DNA of 52,273 nucleotides. Origin: Mycobacterium asiaticum (GTDB taxonomy: Bacteria > Actinomycetota > Actinomycetes > Mycobacteriales > Mycobacteriaceae). Location of the stretch: contig NZ_LZKQ01000094.1 of NCBI RefSeq assembly GCF_001668675.1, forward strand, positions 1-52,273. Direction: 5' to 3'. Below are positions 19,144 to 29,400 of this stretch, one piece after another; position 1 is the first letter of the stretch, and each line of letters starts with the position of its first letter. The position numbers and the translations under genes are program-made. The notes beneath the pieces are model-generated. The model ran no database searches, was not told the DNA's origin, and saw nothing but the letters and a program-made list of their open reading frames with translations.

Positions 19144-19300
19144 CACCACCGCCTTCTGCCGTCCGATCCTGGGGTTGCAACACCACATCGGGCAGCAGGC
19201 TTCCCCGGCCCGATAAAAATATTTGCTCGGCTAAGTATCGTAAACCCGTAGTGGACGCGCGCGTTCCTCGGGTGCGCCCTGGTGTGCCGAACGACACAGG

Positions 19301-20359
19301 CTAGCGCGCGACCCGTCCCGTCACCGGCGGCAGGTCTGCAAGCGTCACAATGCCCGGTTTCGCGGCCACCACTGCCGGCACGGCATTGGTGACCGGCAGC
19401 GCGGTGTAGATCATGCCCAGCCCCATGAAGCCGGGCTCCGTCCAGTCCTTGGGCGGCAGGCAGTGCAGCACCGTGCGCATGTTGGGCAGCCCGAACACCT
19501 GGATGACGTGACCGTGCTCGAGGGGCTTGGGCGGAGTCACGTGATCGCCCATGATCCAGTTGAAGCCGACGCTGACGACGTTGCGCTCGCCCTCCCAGCC
19601 GCGGTGGTAACCGTGGACGCCGGCGACGGTTCCCGCCGGAATCTTCATGAAACCCAGGTCGGTGTCGCCGGTGGCGGCGGTGAAGGTGACATCGAACGTC
19701 ATCCGGTCCAGATGTGCCCCGATCGCGTCGGCCATCATCGCGGCCGATTCGGCGAACACCTCGCTTTCGCGGCGCACACTCTCGGCCAGGCCGGGGGTGT
19801 CGGGATCCTGGGAGAAGCCCATGGCTCGCTGAGTTCCGGCCGATTCATACGTCGAGCAGTCCACCGATTCGGTGATGCGGATCTCGTCGACCCGCTCGCA
19901 GGACCCGCTGAGCACCATGCCAACCATGTTCGTCATGCCCGGATGCGCGCCGCTGCCGAAGATCGACGAGCCGCCCTGCCGGCAGGCCGCCTCGATGCGC
20001 TCACGGTCCCGGGGTGTCTGCTTGCCGCCGGTGATCCACGCCGCGCTGGTGCACACGTTGACTCCCGACTCCAGCAGCCGCACGAGCTCATCGATGTTGG
20101 GCCACAACGGGTTATAACAGCACGCGTCGGCGCCCAGCGCGATCAGCGCATCGATGTCATTGGTGGCGCGCACACCGGTCGGTTCGGGCCAGCCCGCGAG
20201 GTCGGCGGCGTCCACCCCGACCTTGCCCGGCCCGTGCGCGAAAACCCCGACCAGCTCCATGTCGGGCCGGCCGATGATGGCGTGCAAGGAGCGCCGCCCG
20301 ATGTTCCCGGTGGTCCACTGGATGACGCGTAGCGGGCGGTCTGTGTGTGCTGTGCTCAT
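19301..20359 (-). CDS. DapB-like / 2,4-diaminopentanoate dehydrogenase-like NAD(P) oxidoreductase
   Basis: A 352-residue protein with an N-terminal Rossmann domain (RVIQWTTGNIGRRSL, about 10-24, glycine-rich loop T-G-N-I-G) of the dihydrodipicolinate reductase N-terminal type, and a long C-terminal domain with GSGAHPGMTNMVGMVLSG. Mycobacteria have many such paralogues (for example Rv0926c) of unknown substrate. They are too long and lack the obvious lysine-pathway context to be true DapB. It lies in the same direction as the PE-PPE and mmpL genes upstream, with a 65-base gap, so it may be co-transcribed with the lipid locus. A role in tailoring the lipid is speculation. Confidence 0.7.
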   Translation of the reverse strand: MSTAHTDRPLRVIQWTTGNIGRRSLHAIIGRPDMELVGVFAHGPGKVGVDAADLAGWPEPTGVRATNDIDALIALGADACCYNPLWPNIDELVRLLESGVNVCTSAAWITGGKQTPRDRERIEAACRQGGSSIFGSGAHPGMTNMVGMVLSGSCERVDEIRITESVDCSTYESAGTQRAMGFSQDPDTPGLAESVRRESEVFAESAAMMADAIGAHLDRMTFDVTFTAATGDTDLGFMKIPAGTVAGVHGYHRGWEGERNVVSVGFNWIMGDHVTPPKPLEHGHVIQVFGLPNMRTVLHCLPPKDWTEPGFMGLGMIYTALPVTNAVPAVVAAKPGIVTLADLPPVTGRVAR

Positions 20360-20424
20360 CAGGCTCCTTTGCGCCGGGTCTGCGCCACGTGGCTGGGAGC
20401 CATTATCGCCGGGGGCGGTTGCCG

Positions 20425-21528
20425 CTAGTGAGCGCCCCGGTTGAGCACGGACATGGCGCCGGACAGAATCTGCGACAACGGATCTGCGCCGCCGCCGAAG
20501 GTGGCCTGGGTGGCGGGCGCGGTGACGGCAGCCGGGTCATATCCGTTCACCGGATCGACCTGGATGGGTGCGGTCAGCGGATCGTCGTTGCGCGAATATC
20601 CCTCGTTGACCATGGGCAGCAGCACCGCGTCGAGCTCGTTGAGCGTCTCTTCCGGCACGCCTGCGTACTGGAACGGCAGCACCAAGGGAAGATGCCGCTC
20701 CGGGATCAGATACGTCGTCGTCGTTGCGCCCCGCGAGTTCACCGTCGTCCGGATGTTCTGCGGCGGCACCATGCTCGGGTTGGTGAATGCCACCGCGGTG
20801 TGCCCGGTCATCAATCCCACCAGCGTGTTGGCCAGTGCCATCAGGTTGTCCGGACGGTCGGGGAAGTCGGCGATCGAGTCGTAGGCCGAGATGAACATCT
20901 TGGTGTTGTACTGGCTCTCCACCGGAGGCGGCACCGGGTAGTCGAGGGCGGGAACGACGCTGCCGACCGGGAACATGGCGGTCAGGAAGCTCTCGCCGAA
21001 GGCGTGACGGGCGACCGGATCGCCAAAGGTGGCGAAACTCAACTGATCTGGTGGGGGAGCGTTGGGGTCGGTGGCGAGCCGGGCCTGCAGTTCGTCGAGG
21101 ACGAGCGCTCCTTCGGACAAGCCGATCGCCGTGCCGGGGCCGCCCTGCCGGATCGCCGCGTCCAGGTTGTCCGCGCCGACGACGACCGATTCGCCGACGC
21201 TGGGCCCGTCCGCGCCCAGCCCGGGAAACATCTCGTCGAGTTGGCCGATGCCCGGGAAGAGCCGTCCCAGCACGTGGCCCTGCACCTGGCCGGCGGGATA
21301 GTCGATGATCTGGCGGCGCAGGCCGGGGAACCACTCGGCGCCCTCGCGTCGGATGTACTCGTCATAGGGGATGCCCAGAACGTGGGCGCCGCCCAGCGCG
21401 TAGGCCGTCCCACCGGGCTGCGGCGCCTCATCCGTCGGCGTTTCGTCGGCCATCGCCCGCCCGACTCCCAAACAGCTTGTGGCACCGACGGTTACCAGCG
21501 CGGTGAGTCCTGCGAGCAGTTTCTTCAT
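20425..21528 (-). CDS. Secreted PE-PPE-domain serine acyltransferase/hydrolase (TPP 'PE' / Chp2-like)
   Basis: A 367-residue protein with an N-terminal signal sequence (about 1-27, cleavage likely after GRAMA) and a PE-PPE alpha/beta-hydrolase domain. The nucleophile elbow is IGLSEGALV with Ser138; FGDPVAR and a later His (PERHLPL) are candidates for the other catalytic residues. It has no PE or PPE N-terminal domain of its own. The homologue in the M. smegmatis trehalose polyphleate locus catalyses the final transfer of acyl chains at the cell envelope surface, and Chp1/Chp2 play the same part for sulfolipid and DAT lipids. It sits 43 bases after the mmpL gene, as in those loci. Family confident; acceptor and acyl chain inferred from context. 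Confidence 0.85.
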   Translation of the reverse strand: MKKLLAGLTALVTVGATSCLGVGRAMADETPTDEAPQPGGTAYALGGAHVLGIPYDEYIRREGAEWFPGLRRQIIDYPAGQVQGHVLGRLFPGIGQLDEMFPGLGADGPSVGESVVVGADNLDAAIRQGGPGTAIGLSEGALVLDELQARLATDPNAPPPDQLSFATFGDPVARHAFGESFLTAMFPVGSVVPALDYPVPPPVESQYNTKMFISAYDSIADFPDRPDNLMALANTLVGLMTGHTAVAFTNPSMVPPQNIRTTVNSRGATTTTYLIPERHLPLVLPFQYAGVPEETLNELDAVLLPMVNEGYSRNDDPLTAPIQVDPVNGYDPAAVTAPATQATFGGGADPLSQILSGAMSVLNRGAH

Positions 21529-21571
21529 CCCTACTTCTCTTCCCGTAGTGCGCTCCCGTACGAGGCGAGCC

Positions 21572-24553
21572 TCATGCGCCCGCGCTGGTTCGGCCCGGTG
21601 ACACTCGTGATGGCCACCAACTCGCCTTGCCGACCAGCGTAGCGATGGCGGGCACCGTGATGGTGCGTACCAGGAAGGTGTCCAGCAGGATCCCGACGCC
21701 GATCACGAAACCACCCTGGATCACGGTGCCGATGGTGGAGAACAACAGGCCCCACATCGAGGCGGCGAAGATCAACCCGGCCGCGGTGATCACCCCGCCG
21801 GTGGAGCTCAGGGTGCGGATGATGCCGTAGCGCATGCTGTTCGGTGATTCATCACGCATCCGCGAGATGAGCAACATGTTGTAGTCCGCACCGACCGCCA
21901 CCAGCACCACGAAGGCCAACGGCGGAATGCTCCAATGCAATTGCTGGCCGAGCAGGTACTGGAACACCAGGACGCCGATACCCACCGCCGACAAATACGA
22001 GATCACCACCGACCCCACCAGATACAGCGGTGCAACGATCGCGCGCAGCAGCGCGATCAGCGTCAGCAGCACGACGATCAGCGTGACCGCGATGATGAAC
22101 CTGATGTCGTGTTCGTAATAGTCGCGGGTGTCACGCAGCGTGACCGGATATCCCGCCATCGAGATCGAGGCATCGGCCAGCGCGGTGTTCGGCTGCGCGC
22201 TGCGAGCGGCGGCGGTGATGGCGTTGACCTGATCCATGGCTTCGGCGCTGAACGGGTTGAGCTTCGTCTGCACCAGGTACCGCACCGAGTGGCCGTCCGG
22301 GGAGATGAACAGCTTGGCGGCCTTCCTGAACTCCTCCATGCGCAGCAGTTGAGGCGGAATGTTGAAGCCGGCCATCGATGGTTCCGCCGCGTCGTCCTTC
22401 ATCGCGAGCAGGAACGCCGACGCTTCGCCGAGTCCGGTGCCCATCTGCCTGATCTGGTCGACGAGTTGGTCCACGCCGTCGGCCACCTGCCGGCTGCCGC
22501 CGGCTACCCGCTCCGCGCCCTGTTGCAGACGGTTCAGGCCGCCCTCGACTCCACCGGCCTGGTCGAATCCCATGGCATGCAGTGCCCGGGTGAAGTTGGC
22601 GAGTGCGCCGCGCAACCGGTCCGCCGTCGCGGCCAGGGTCTGTTTGTCGCCGAACCCTTGCAGTTGGTTCGCCAGATCGTTGATCTGGTCGAGGCTTCCG
22701 CTGTTGCGCGCATTCACCAGCCGCTCGAACTGCGCGCGGGTAGCGGCGCACGAGGCATCAACGTCACAGATCACATTGCCCTGCAGTGCCATCAAGACCG
22801 GAGGGACCCAACCGAACATGTCCCGGACCGCAGCGAAGTTCAGGCCCATCTCATGGCCGAGCGCGTTGATGCTGTTGACCAGCTTCGCCGCGGTGGTGAC
22901 TTCTTTGACCAACCGATCCCCGCCGTACTGGCCCCGCATCGAGGTGAAGACATCGACCAGGCCCTGCATCGCGGAGACCATCTGGTTGACCTGTCCGCGC
23001 ACATCACCCAGGTTCTCGGCCAGCGTGTTGGCTCCCCTGCTCAGCCGGTTCAGGTCGTTGTCGTGCTCGCTGATCAGTGCGGCGCCGGCGCCCAGCCGGG
23101 CGCCGATGGCCCCGGCCTGATACGTGGCTCTGAACTCCTCGGGCACGGCGCCGGTGGGCCGAGTGATTCCGGTGACGGCGGCAATGTTGGGTAGTTGACT
23201 GACTCGCTCGGCCATCTGCTCCAGGTCGGCCAGCGCCCGTGGCGTGCGCAGGTCATGCGGCGACTGGACCAGGATGTATTCCGGGATCGACTGATTCACG
23301 GGGAAGTGGCGCTCCAGCGCCGTGTACCCGATGGAGCTCGGAGCCGATGCGGGCACACCCTTGCGGTCGTCGTAGTTGAACCGCACCAAGCCGGCGCAGC
23401 CGGCCAGAATGGCCAGCACCAGCAGGCTCGCGACCAAGTGGGTCTTGGGCCGGCGCACGATCCGGATTCCCGAACGCCGCCAGAACCGGGACGTCAGCTC
23501 GCGCCGTGGCTTGACCCACCCACGGGGACCGGCCACCACCAGAATGGCGGGCAACAAGGTCATCGCGGCAAGGAACGCCACCCCGACGCCGATCGCCGAC
23601 GACAAGCCGACCGATGAGAACACTCCCATCTGGGAGAAACTGATACCGAGGAACGTGATGCCCACCGTGGCTGCCGATGCGGCGATCACCTTTCCGATCG
23701 ACATCATCGCCCGCCGCACCGCTCGATCGAAGTCGTCGCCTTGCCGGAGATAGTCGTGATAGCGGCTGATCAGGAAGACGGCGTAGTCCGTCCCGGCGCC
23801 GGCGATGATGGCACTCAAGAACACGATGGACTGGTTTGACACGCCGATGCCGGTGACGTCCGACATGGCCGCGACCACGGCCTGGGCGATGACCATCGAT
23901 ATGCCGATCGCCAGCAATGGCAGCAGCATGGTCACCGGATTTCGATAGACCAACAGCAGGACCAGCAGCACCAGCACCGCGATCGCGACTTCGATCGGGA
24001 CCCGATCCCGGTTGCCCGCGGCGGTGAGGTCGGCGACCGTGGCCGCGGGCCCGGTGAGGTGCGCCGTCAGCTGCGACCCGGCGACGGAGTGTTTGACGAT
24101 GTCGGCGACCCGCTGGAACGCGGCATAGGACTTCGGTGTGCCCAACTCACCCGCCAGACCGACCGGCAGCACCCAGGTGGTGCGGTCCTTGCTGGTCAAC
24201 GTCGAACGCAAGGGCGGTGTGTCGACGAAATCCTGCAACATCAACACGTCCCGCTTGTCCTCGCGCAAGGCGCTGACCAGCTTGCGGTAGGCAACTTCGT
24301 CCGCAGGCTTCAAGCCGCTGTCATTGGTCAGGACCACCAACAGCAGGTCGTCCGCCCCCGATTCGTGAAACGCCTCGGTCATCTTCCGGGCTGTGACGCT
24401 CGAGGGCGCATCGCTCGGCAGGATGTCGAGCGGGTGCTTCTCGGCCATCTTGTTCAGGGATGGGAACGCCAACGGCAGGGCGACCGCGACGGCCACCCAC
24501 AGGCCGATCACCAACCAGGGCCACCGCACCACTGCATCGGCTAGCCGTCGCAA
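21572..24553 (-). CDS. MmpL10-like lipid transporter
   Basis: A 993-residue RND transporter of the lipid-exporting MmpL class. The N-terminal helix is [20 protein letters not shown]. The first membrane cluster (about 180-345) contains [20 protein letters not shown] and the second (about 775-960) [17 protein letters not shown], both with the Asp-Tyr proton-relay pair. There is no paired mmpS and no Met/Gln coiled coil, unlike the other MmpL in this window. It lies between a papA gene and a PE-PPE-domain gene, the arrangement of MmpL10 (DAT lipids in M. tuberculosis, TPP in other mycobacteria). Predicted to flip or export the acyl-trehalose precursor to the periplasm for the PE-PPE enzyme. Substrate is inferred from gene context. 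Confidence 0.88.
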   Translation of the reverse strand: MRRLADAVVRWPWLVIGLWVAVAVALPLAFPSLNKMAEKHPLDILPSDAPSSVTARKMTEAFHESGADDLLLVVLTNDSGLKPADEVAYRKLVSALREDKRDVLMLQDFVDTPPLRSTLTSKDRTTWVLPVGLAGELGTPKSYAAFQRVADIVKHSVAGSQLTAHLTGPAATVADLTAAGNRDRVPIEVAIAVLVLLVLLLVYRNPVTMLLPLLAIGISMVIAQAVVAAMSDVTGIGVSNQSIVFLSAIIAGAGTDYAVFLISRYHDYLRQGDDFDRAVRRAMMSIGKVIAASAATVGITFLGISFSQMGVFSSVGLSSAIGVGVAFLAAMTLLPAILVVAGPRGWVKPRRELTSRFWRRSGIRIVRRPKTHLVASLLVLAILAGCAGLVRFNYDDRKGVPASAPSSIGYTALERHFPVNQSIPEYILVQSPHDLRTPRALADLEQMAERVSQLPNIAAVTGITRPTGAVPEEFRATYQAGAIGARLGAGAALISEHDNDLNRLSRGANTLAENLGDVRGQVNQMVSAMQGLVDVFTSMRGQYGGDRLVKEVTTAAKLVNSINALGHEMGLNFAAVRDMFGWVPPVLMALQGNVICDVDASCAATRAQFERLVNARNSGSLDQINDLANQLQGFGDKQTLAATADRLRGALANFTRALHAMGFDQAGGVEGGLNRLQQGAERVAGGSRQVADGVDQLVDQIRQMGTGLGEASAFLLAMKDDAAEPSMAGFNIPPQLLRMEEFRKAAKLFISPDGHSVRYLVQTKLNPFSAEAMDQVNAITAAARSAQPNTALADASISMAGYPVTLRDTRDYYEHDIRFIIAVTLIVVLLTLIALLRAIVAPLYLVGSVVISYLSAVGIGVLVFQYLLGQQLHWSIPPLAFVVLVAVGADYNMLLISRMRDESPNSMRYGIIRTLSSTGGVITAAGLIFAASMWGLLFSTIGTVIQGGFVIGVGILLDTFLVRTITVPAIATLVGKASWWPSRVSPGRTSAGA

Positions 24554-24629
24554 ACTGCTCCTACCCCCGGTCGCGCCCTGCCGGAAACCGCGAGCCTCGG
24601 CAAGGCGGTGACCATCGAACTACTCCACA

Positions 24630-26051
24630 TTACGCAACGCGCCCCCAGTGCCCGGTGTCCGCGACCCGCCCGCAGACCTCCTTCATCGCGGCCATATAGC
24701 GGGTGATCGAAGTGCGGGCCACCGGATTGTCCGGATACATCACCGCCATCACCGTGCCCTCGCCGTACCGGAAAATGTAGATCGTCAGCTGATACGAGTA
24801 TCGGCCGTCGGAGTGAATACCGATGTTGTCCGCATAGCCCATGTCCGCGGCGGCAAGCACGGCATTCAGCGGAGCCGCGTCGCCGTGCAGGAAGTTCGTC
24901 ACCGGGAAGTTCGGGCGGGGCCAGTTCAACCACGGCGCCAATTCCAGCGCGCGGTAGTAAGGCACCCTGGCCATGTCCAGACCCGAATCGAACGACGCCT
25001 GAGCTGTCCACGCGGCCTCGGCGAAGGATGTCGCGGCGATCGGGACGGTGATCGGTACCAAACCGGTGAACCAGCCCTGAGTCATGAAATTGTCCGAGCC
25101 GGTCCGGGAGTCCCTGGGGGTGAGTCCGTAGTAGGTGGGAGCCCCGGTGAATTCGTGCTCGACCAGTGCGATGCACGCGAACAGGCCGCCGACGAAGCGG
25201 GCCCCGGCCGCGCCGCAGGCCGCGTCGAATCGTAGCGTCTGCTCCGGGTTCATCAGGGGCTCGGTGATCATGGCGCTGCGCCCCGGCTCCATCGGATTGC
25301 CAAGCGGCAGCGGGAAATCCGGAAGGCTGGCGGCGTTGTTCTCGGCGAAGTCGATCCACGTCTGTATCTGCGGTGAATCCAGGGTCAACGTCGAGGTGTA
25401 TTCCCGCTCCCTGGTGCAGAAGTCGTCATAGCTGCCCGCTTCCGGCAGCGCCAGGGCTTGGCCGCTTGATGTCAACGTGGTGTACATGCCGTGCGACTCG
25501 AGCATCGTGATGCCGATCAACGTCGCGTCCCCGTGAACGTGATCGATACACGCATAGAAGGTGAAGTGCTCCTCGCTCTGGATGATCCCGAACGTGAAGC
25601 AGCCCCACTCGAACGCGTCCGGGGTTGCCACGACATGGTCGTGAATTTCTTCGACACTCATCTTGCCGTGGTCGACCGGCGCGAATTCGACGTCGTCGGG
25701 ATCGCTGATCGTGTGCCGGACGATTTCGCCGTCCGGGGTGTAGTCGAACCAGCTGCGGTATGTGTCGTGACGGCGCAGGTATGCGTTGAGCGCCTTGTCC
25801 ATGACGCCGAGATCGCAGTGTCCAGGCACTTCACATGACGCGATGATTTGTCGCGAGTAATCCAGTCCCGCTTTCGCCCGCTCGCGACAGCCGCGCAGAT
25901 GCTGACCCTGCATGTAGCTGACCGGCACCGAGCTGACCGGCGCCAGACGGGCCTTCGCCCGGGCCTCGGGAGTCGGATGCCAAGTGGTGACCACGCCGGG
26001 ACGCACGGTCCAATCGCTCATCGAACCGATCGTGATCTTCCCGATACGCAA
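24630..26051 (-). CDS. PapA3-like acyltransferase
   Basis: A 473-residue polyketide-associated acyltransferase of the condensation/CoA-dependent acyltransferase superfamily. It starts RIGKITIGSMSDW, a typical PapA1/PapA3-like beginning, and carries the catalytic H-x-x-x-D motif as HVHGD (His171 to Asp175) in ACIDHVHGDATL. Later conserved blocks include NFMTQGWFTGLVPI and SYQLTIYIFRYGEG. The start is read as TTG at 26051, with AAGGAG seven bases upstream. PapA3 proteins load acyl chains onto trehalose. The gene diverges from the polyketide synthase gene across 388 bases, so the two are probably co-regulated. Trehalose as acceptor is inferred from family and context. Confidence 0.87.
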   Translation of the reverse strand: MRIGKITIGSMSDWTVRPGVVTTWHPTPEARAKARLAPVSSVPVSYMQGQHLRGCRERAKAGLDYSRQIIASCEVPGHCDLGVMDKALNAYLRRHDTYRSWFDYTPDGEIVRHTISDPDDVEFAPVDHGKMSVEEIHDHVVATPDAFEWGCFTFGIIQSEEHFTFYACIDHVHGDATLIGITMLESHGMYTTLTSSGQALALPEAGSYDDFCTREREYTSTLTLDSPQIQTWIDFAENNAASLPDFPLPLGNPMEPGRSAMITEPLMNPEQTLRFDAACGAAGARFVGGLFACIALVEHEFTGAPTYYGLTPRDSRTGSDNFMTQGWFTGLVPITVPIAATSFAEAAWTAQASFDSGLDMARVPYYRALELAPWLNWPRPNFPVTNFLHGDAAPLNAVLAAADMGYADNIGIHSDGRYSYQLTIYIFRYGEGTVMAVMYPDNPVARTSITRYMAAMKEVCGRVADTGHWGRVA

Positions 26052-26439
26052 TTAATTCTCCTTGATCTGGACCGCCGCCCTCGGGCCCGCTGGTAGCGAC
26101 ATCAAGATAACCCTTGGTCGATGCTCGTCGGCGACGCCCGAGGTCATGACGGTGCCCCCCGGCGGCCGCCGTCGGCGGTTACTGTGATGTAGCGGGGGTC
26201 GCTAACGCAGGAACGGATGCACGGCGTAGATATGACCTAGCAAAGTTTTCCGGATGATGGCACCTCAGGGCCCCTGTACTTGCAATACTTGCCGTCTACG
26301 TTGATCTGCCGCCCAGCCAGGCCGGGCAGGTAGAGCAAAGAACGGCTCGGGACCTGGTTCGGAGCTGCCCCGGCCGCGGCGTGGAAAAACCAGGCCCGAA
26401 CAATCGAACCTGCGCTTTCCAGGCAGAGAGGACAAATGC
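26052..26439. promoter_or_regulatory. Divergent papA / pks control region
   Basis: A 388-base stretch with no gene that I can support, between the divergent papA (TTG at 26051) and pks (ATG at 26440). Each start has a good ribosome-binding site: AAGGAG facing papA and AGAGAGGA facing pks. It must hold both promoters. An inverted repeat TAGCG-GGGGT-CGCTA (26190-26204) near the middle could be an operator or part of a promoter, but I cannot match it to a known regulator. The long leader before pks (about 230 bases after the repeat) is GC-rich and could fold. No precise promoter elements are claimed. Confidence 0.5.
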
Positions 26440-29400
26440 ATGGCAACCGTCGAGGATCCGGTGGAACGGGCATCGGGTTTTGCGATCGTGGGCTACGCAC
26501 TGCGTATGCCGGGTGCTGCCGACGCGGACGAGTTCTGGGACGTGCTGCTGCAGGGCCGCGACGCGATCTCCGAAATACCTCCGGACCGGTGGGACGTCGA
26601 GGAATTCTTCGACGCGGACCCCGACGCACCCGGAAAGGTAGCGACGCGGCGGGCGGGCTTCATCGACGACGTGACGGGGTTCGATGCGCCGTTCTTCGGC
26701 TTGTCGGCCCGCGAGGTCCGATTGATGGACCCCCAGCATCGGCTGCTGCTCGAGACGGCGTGGCGGGCGGTGGAACACTCCGGAACCGCGCCAACGGCTC
26801 TGGCGAACACCAACACCGGCGTGTTCATCGGCCTGTCCACCCACGACTACCTCGGAATGGCCTCGGATGAGCTGACTTACGACGAGATCGAGGCCTACAT
26901 GGCGATCGGGACGGCGGCCGCGGCCGGCGCCGGCCGGATCAGCTACCGGTTGGGCCTGCAGGGTCCGGCGGTCACCGTCGACACCGCCTGCAGTTCGTCG
27001 TTGGTGGCGATCCACCAGGCCTGCCAGGCGCTGCGGCTGGGTGAATGCGACCTCGCCCTGGCCGGCGGTGCGAACGTGCTGCTCAGCCCGGCGACCATGA
27101 TCACCTTCTCGCACGCGCACATGCTGGCGCCCGACGGCCGGTGCAAGACCTTCGATGCGGCCGCGGACGGATACGTCCGCGGTGAGGGCTGCGGCGTCGT
27201 CGTCGTCAAACGTCTTGACGACGCGATCCGCGATGGAGACCGGATCCGCGCGGTGATCCGCGGCAGCGCGGTGAATCAGGACGGCGCATCGGGTGGCCTG
27301 ACGGTGCCCAACGGTGTGGCCCAACAGCGGGTGCTCACCGAGGCGCTGGATCGCGCCGGGGTCGCCGCGCGCGAGGTGGGATATCTCGAGGCGCACGGGA
27401 CCGGGACGTCGCTGGGCGATCCGATCGAAGTCCAGGCCGCCGGCGCGGTGTACGGCGACGGGCGCGAATCGGGCCGGCCGCTGCTGATCGGCTCGGTGAA
27501 GACGAACATCGGTCACCTCGAAGCGGCGGCCGGGATCGCGGGCGTGATCAAGGTGATCCTGTCGCTCGAGCACGAGGTGCTGCCGAAGCACCTGAACTTC
27601 CGCACCCCGTCGCCGCATATTCCGTGGGACAAGCTGGCCGTGCGGGTCGTGCAGGAATCCACCTCCTGGGAACGCAACGGCCAGCCCCGCATTGCCGGTG
27701 TCAGCTCGTTCGGGTTCTCCGGGACCAATGCGCACGTCATCATCGAGGAAGCGCCGAACGTCGCGGTCGCGCAACCGGCTGAGCAGCCGGCGGACAGGTT
27801 CAGCCTGCTGCCGTTGTCGGGACGCACCCCGGCCGCGTTGGCGCAGATCGCCGAGCAGTACCGCGGTTGGTTGACCACGCATCCCGACGCGGAGCTGGCG
27901 GACGTGTGCTTCACCGCCGGGGCCGGGCGGTCCCACTTCGAGCATCGTGCGGCGCTGGTGGTGAACTCGACCGAATCCGCCACGGAGCTACTCGGTGCGC
28001 TCGCCGACGATCGGCCGGCGCCGGGGCTGGTACGTGGCGTCTCCGACGACACGCCGAAGACCGCATGGTTGTTCCCGGGGCAGGGCAGCCAGTTCCCCGG
28101 CATGACCCGGGAATTGTTCGAGACCGAGCCGGTGTTCGCCGAGACGATGACCCGGTGCGCGGCCGTTGTCGATGAGGTGCTCGAAAAGTCGTTGCTGGAC
28201 GTCATTTTCGACGCGGACGACCCGGACACCTTGCGGCAGACCAGCTACGCCCAGCCCGCGCTGTTCGCGGTGGAGATGGGCCTGGCCCGCTTGTGGCAGT
28301 CATGGGGCTTCGAGCCGGATGTGGTGCTGGGCCACAGCGTCGGCCAGTATTCCGCCGCCTGTGTCGCCGGGGTGTTCAGCCTGGAAGACGGGGCGCGGCT
28401 ACTCGCCGAACGAGGCCGGCTGTTCGGCAACCTGCCGGCGGGTGGCCGGATGGTCGCGATATTCGCCGCCGCCGAGCGGGTCGAGAGCTTCACCGACGAG
28501 TTCCCGCGGCTGTCGGTGGCCGCGTACAACGGCGCCAACACGGTGTTGGCGGGTCCCGCCGAGGACCTGGACCGGGCGGTGGCCACGCTGACCGCCGACG
28601 GTGTCCGGTGCGACTGGCTCGACACCAGTCACGCTTTCCATTCGGCGTTGCTGGATCCGGCCCTCGACGAATTCGAGTCGTTCGCGAACCGCTTCGCATT
28701 CAGTGCGCCACGCCGGACTCTGGTGTGCAACCGCACCGGAAAAGCATTGGGCCGCAACGCCAAACTCGACGGCTCGTACTGGCGACGGCACGCACGTCAG
28801 CCCATCGAGTTCGCCAAGAGCGTCGCCACTTTGGCCGATCTCGGTTGCGCCGTGCTGCTGGAGGTCGGCCCGCAACCGATCCTTTCCGCCGCCGCGCTGC
28901 GGGCTTGGCCCGACCCGGCGACCGCACCACGGGCGATCGCGTCGCTGCGGCGCAACAGCGGCGACCGTCGCCAGATCACCGAAGCCGTTGCGGGCGCCTA
29001 CGTGGCCGGCCACTTGCCCGACTTCGCGGCCCTCGTACAGGGGCCGCGGCGCAAGCTCGACCTGCCCACGTATCCGTTCCAGCATCGCGAGTACTGGTAC
29101 CGCGACAAGCGGGTTCCTCCCACGTACAGAGCCAAAGCGGCTGATCAGTCCGGCGCAGCTCGGTCTGCCGCGCGCACCGACGCCGTTCGGCTACTCGAGG
29201 ACGGCCGGATCGACGAGCTGGTCGCGCTGCTCGGTGGCGAGGACGGCAACCAGCAGACTGCGGAAGTCTTGAAAAAGCTTGCGGCGCAACATAACCAACA
29301 GCGCGCAACCCAATCCATCGCGGATATTCGCTATGACATCCGCTGGGAGAAGCTGGCCCGGACAGCAGGGTCGCAGTCAACCGAACCGGGCGCCTGGTTG

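Noticed and set aside
19144..19300. IdeR iron box upstream of mmpS-mmpL (siderophore export)
   Set aside because: A GGCTAA core is present near 19233, but only about half of the 19-base consensus matches, which is not enough to support an iron-controlled operator.
21935..23194. A 419-codon open frame opposite the MmpL10-like gene
   Set aside because: Shadow of the transporter gene; no domain or plausible start.
26296..27945. A 549-codon antisense open frame at the start of pks
   Set aside because: Same reason: complementary to the conserved KS domain, no recognisable protein features.
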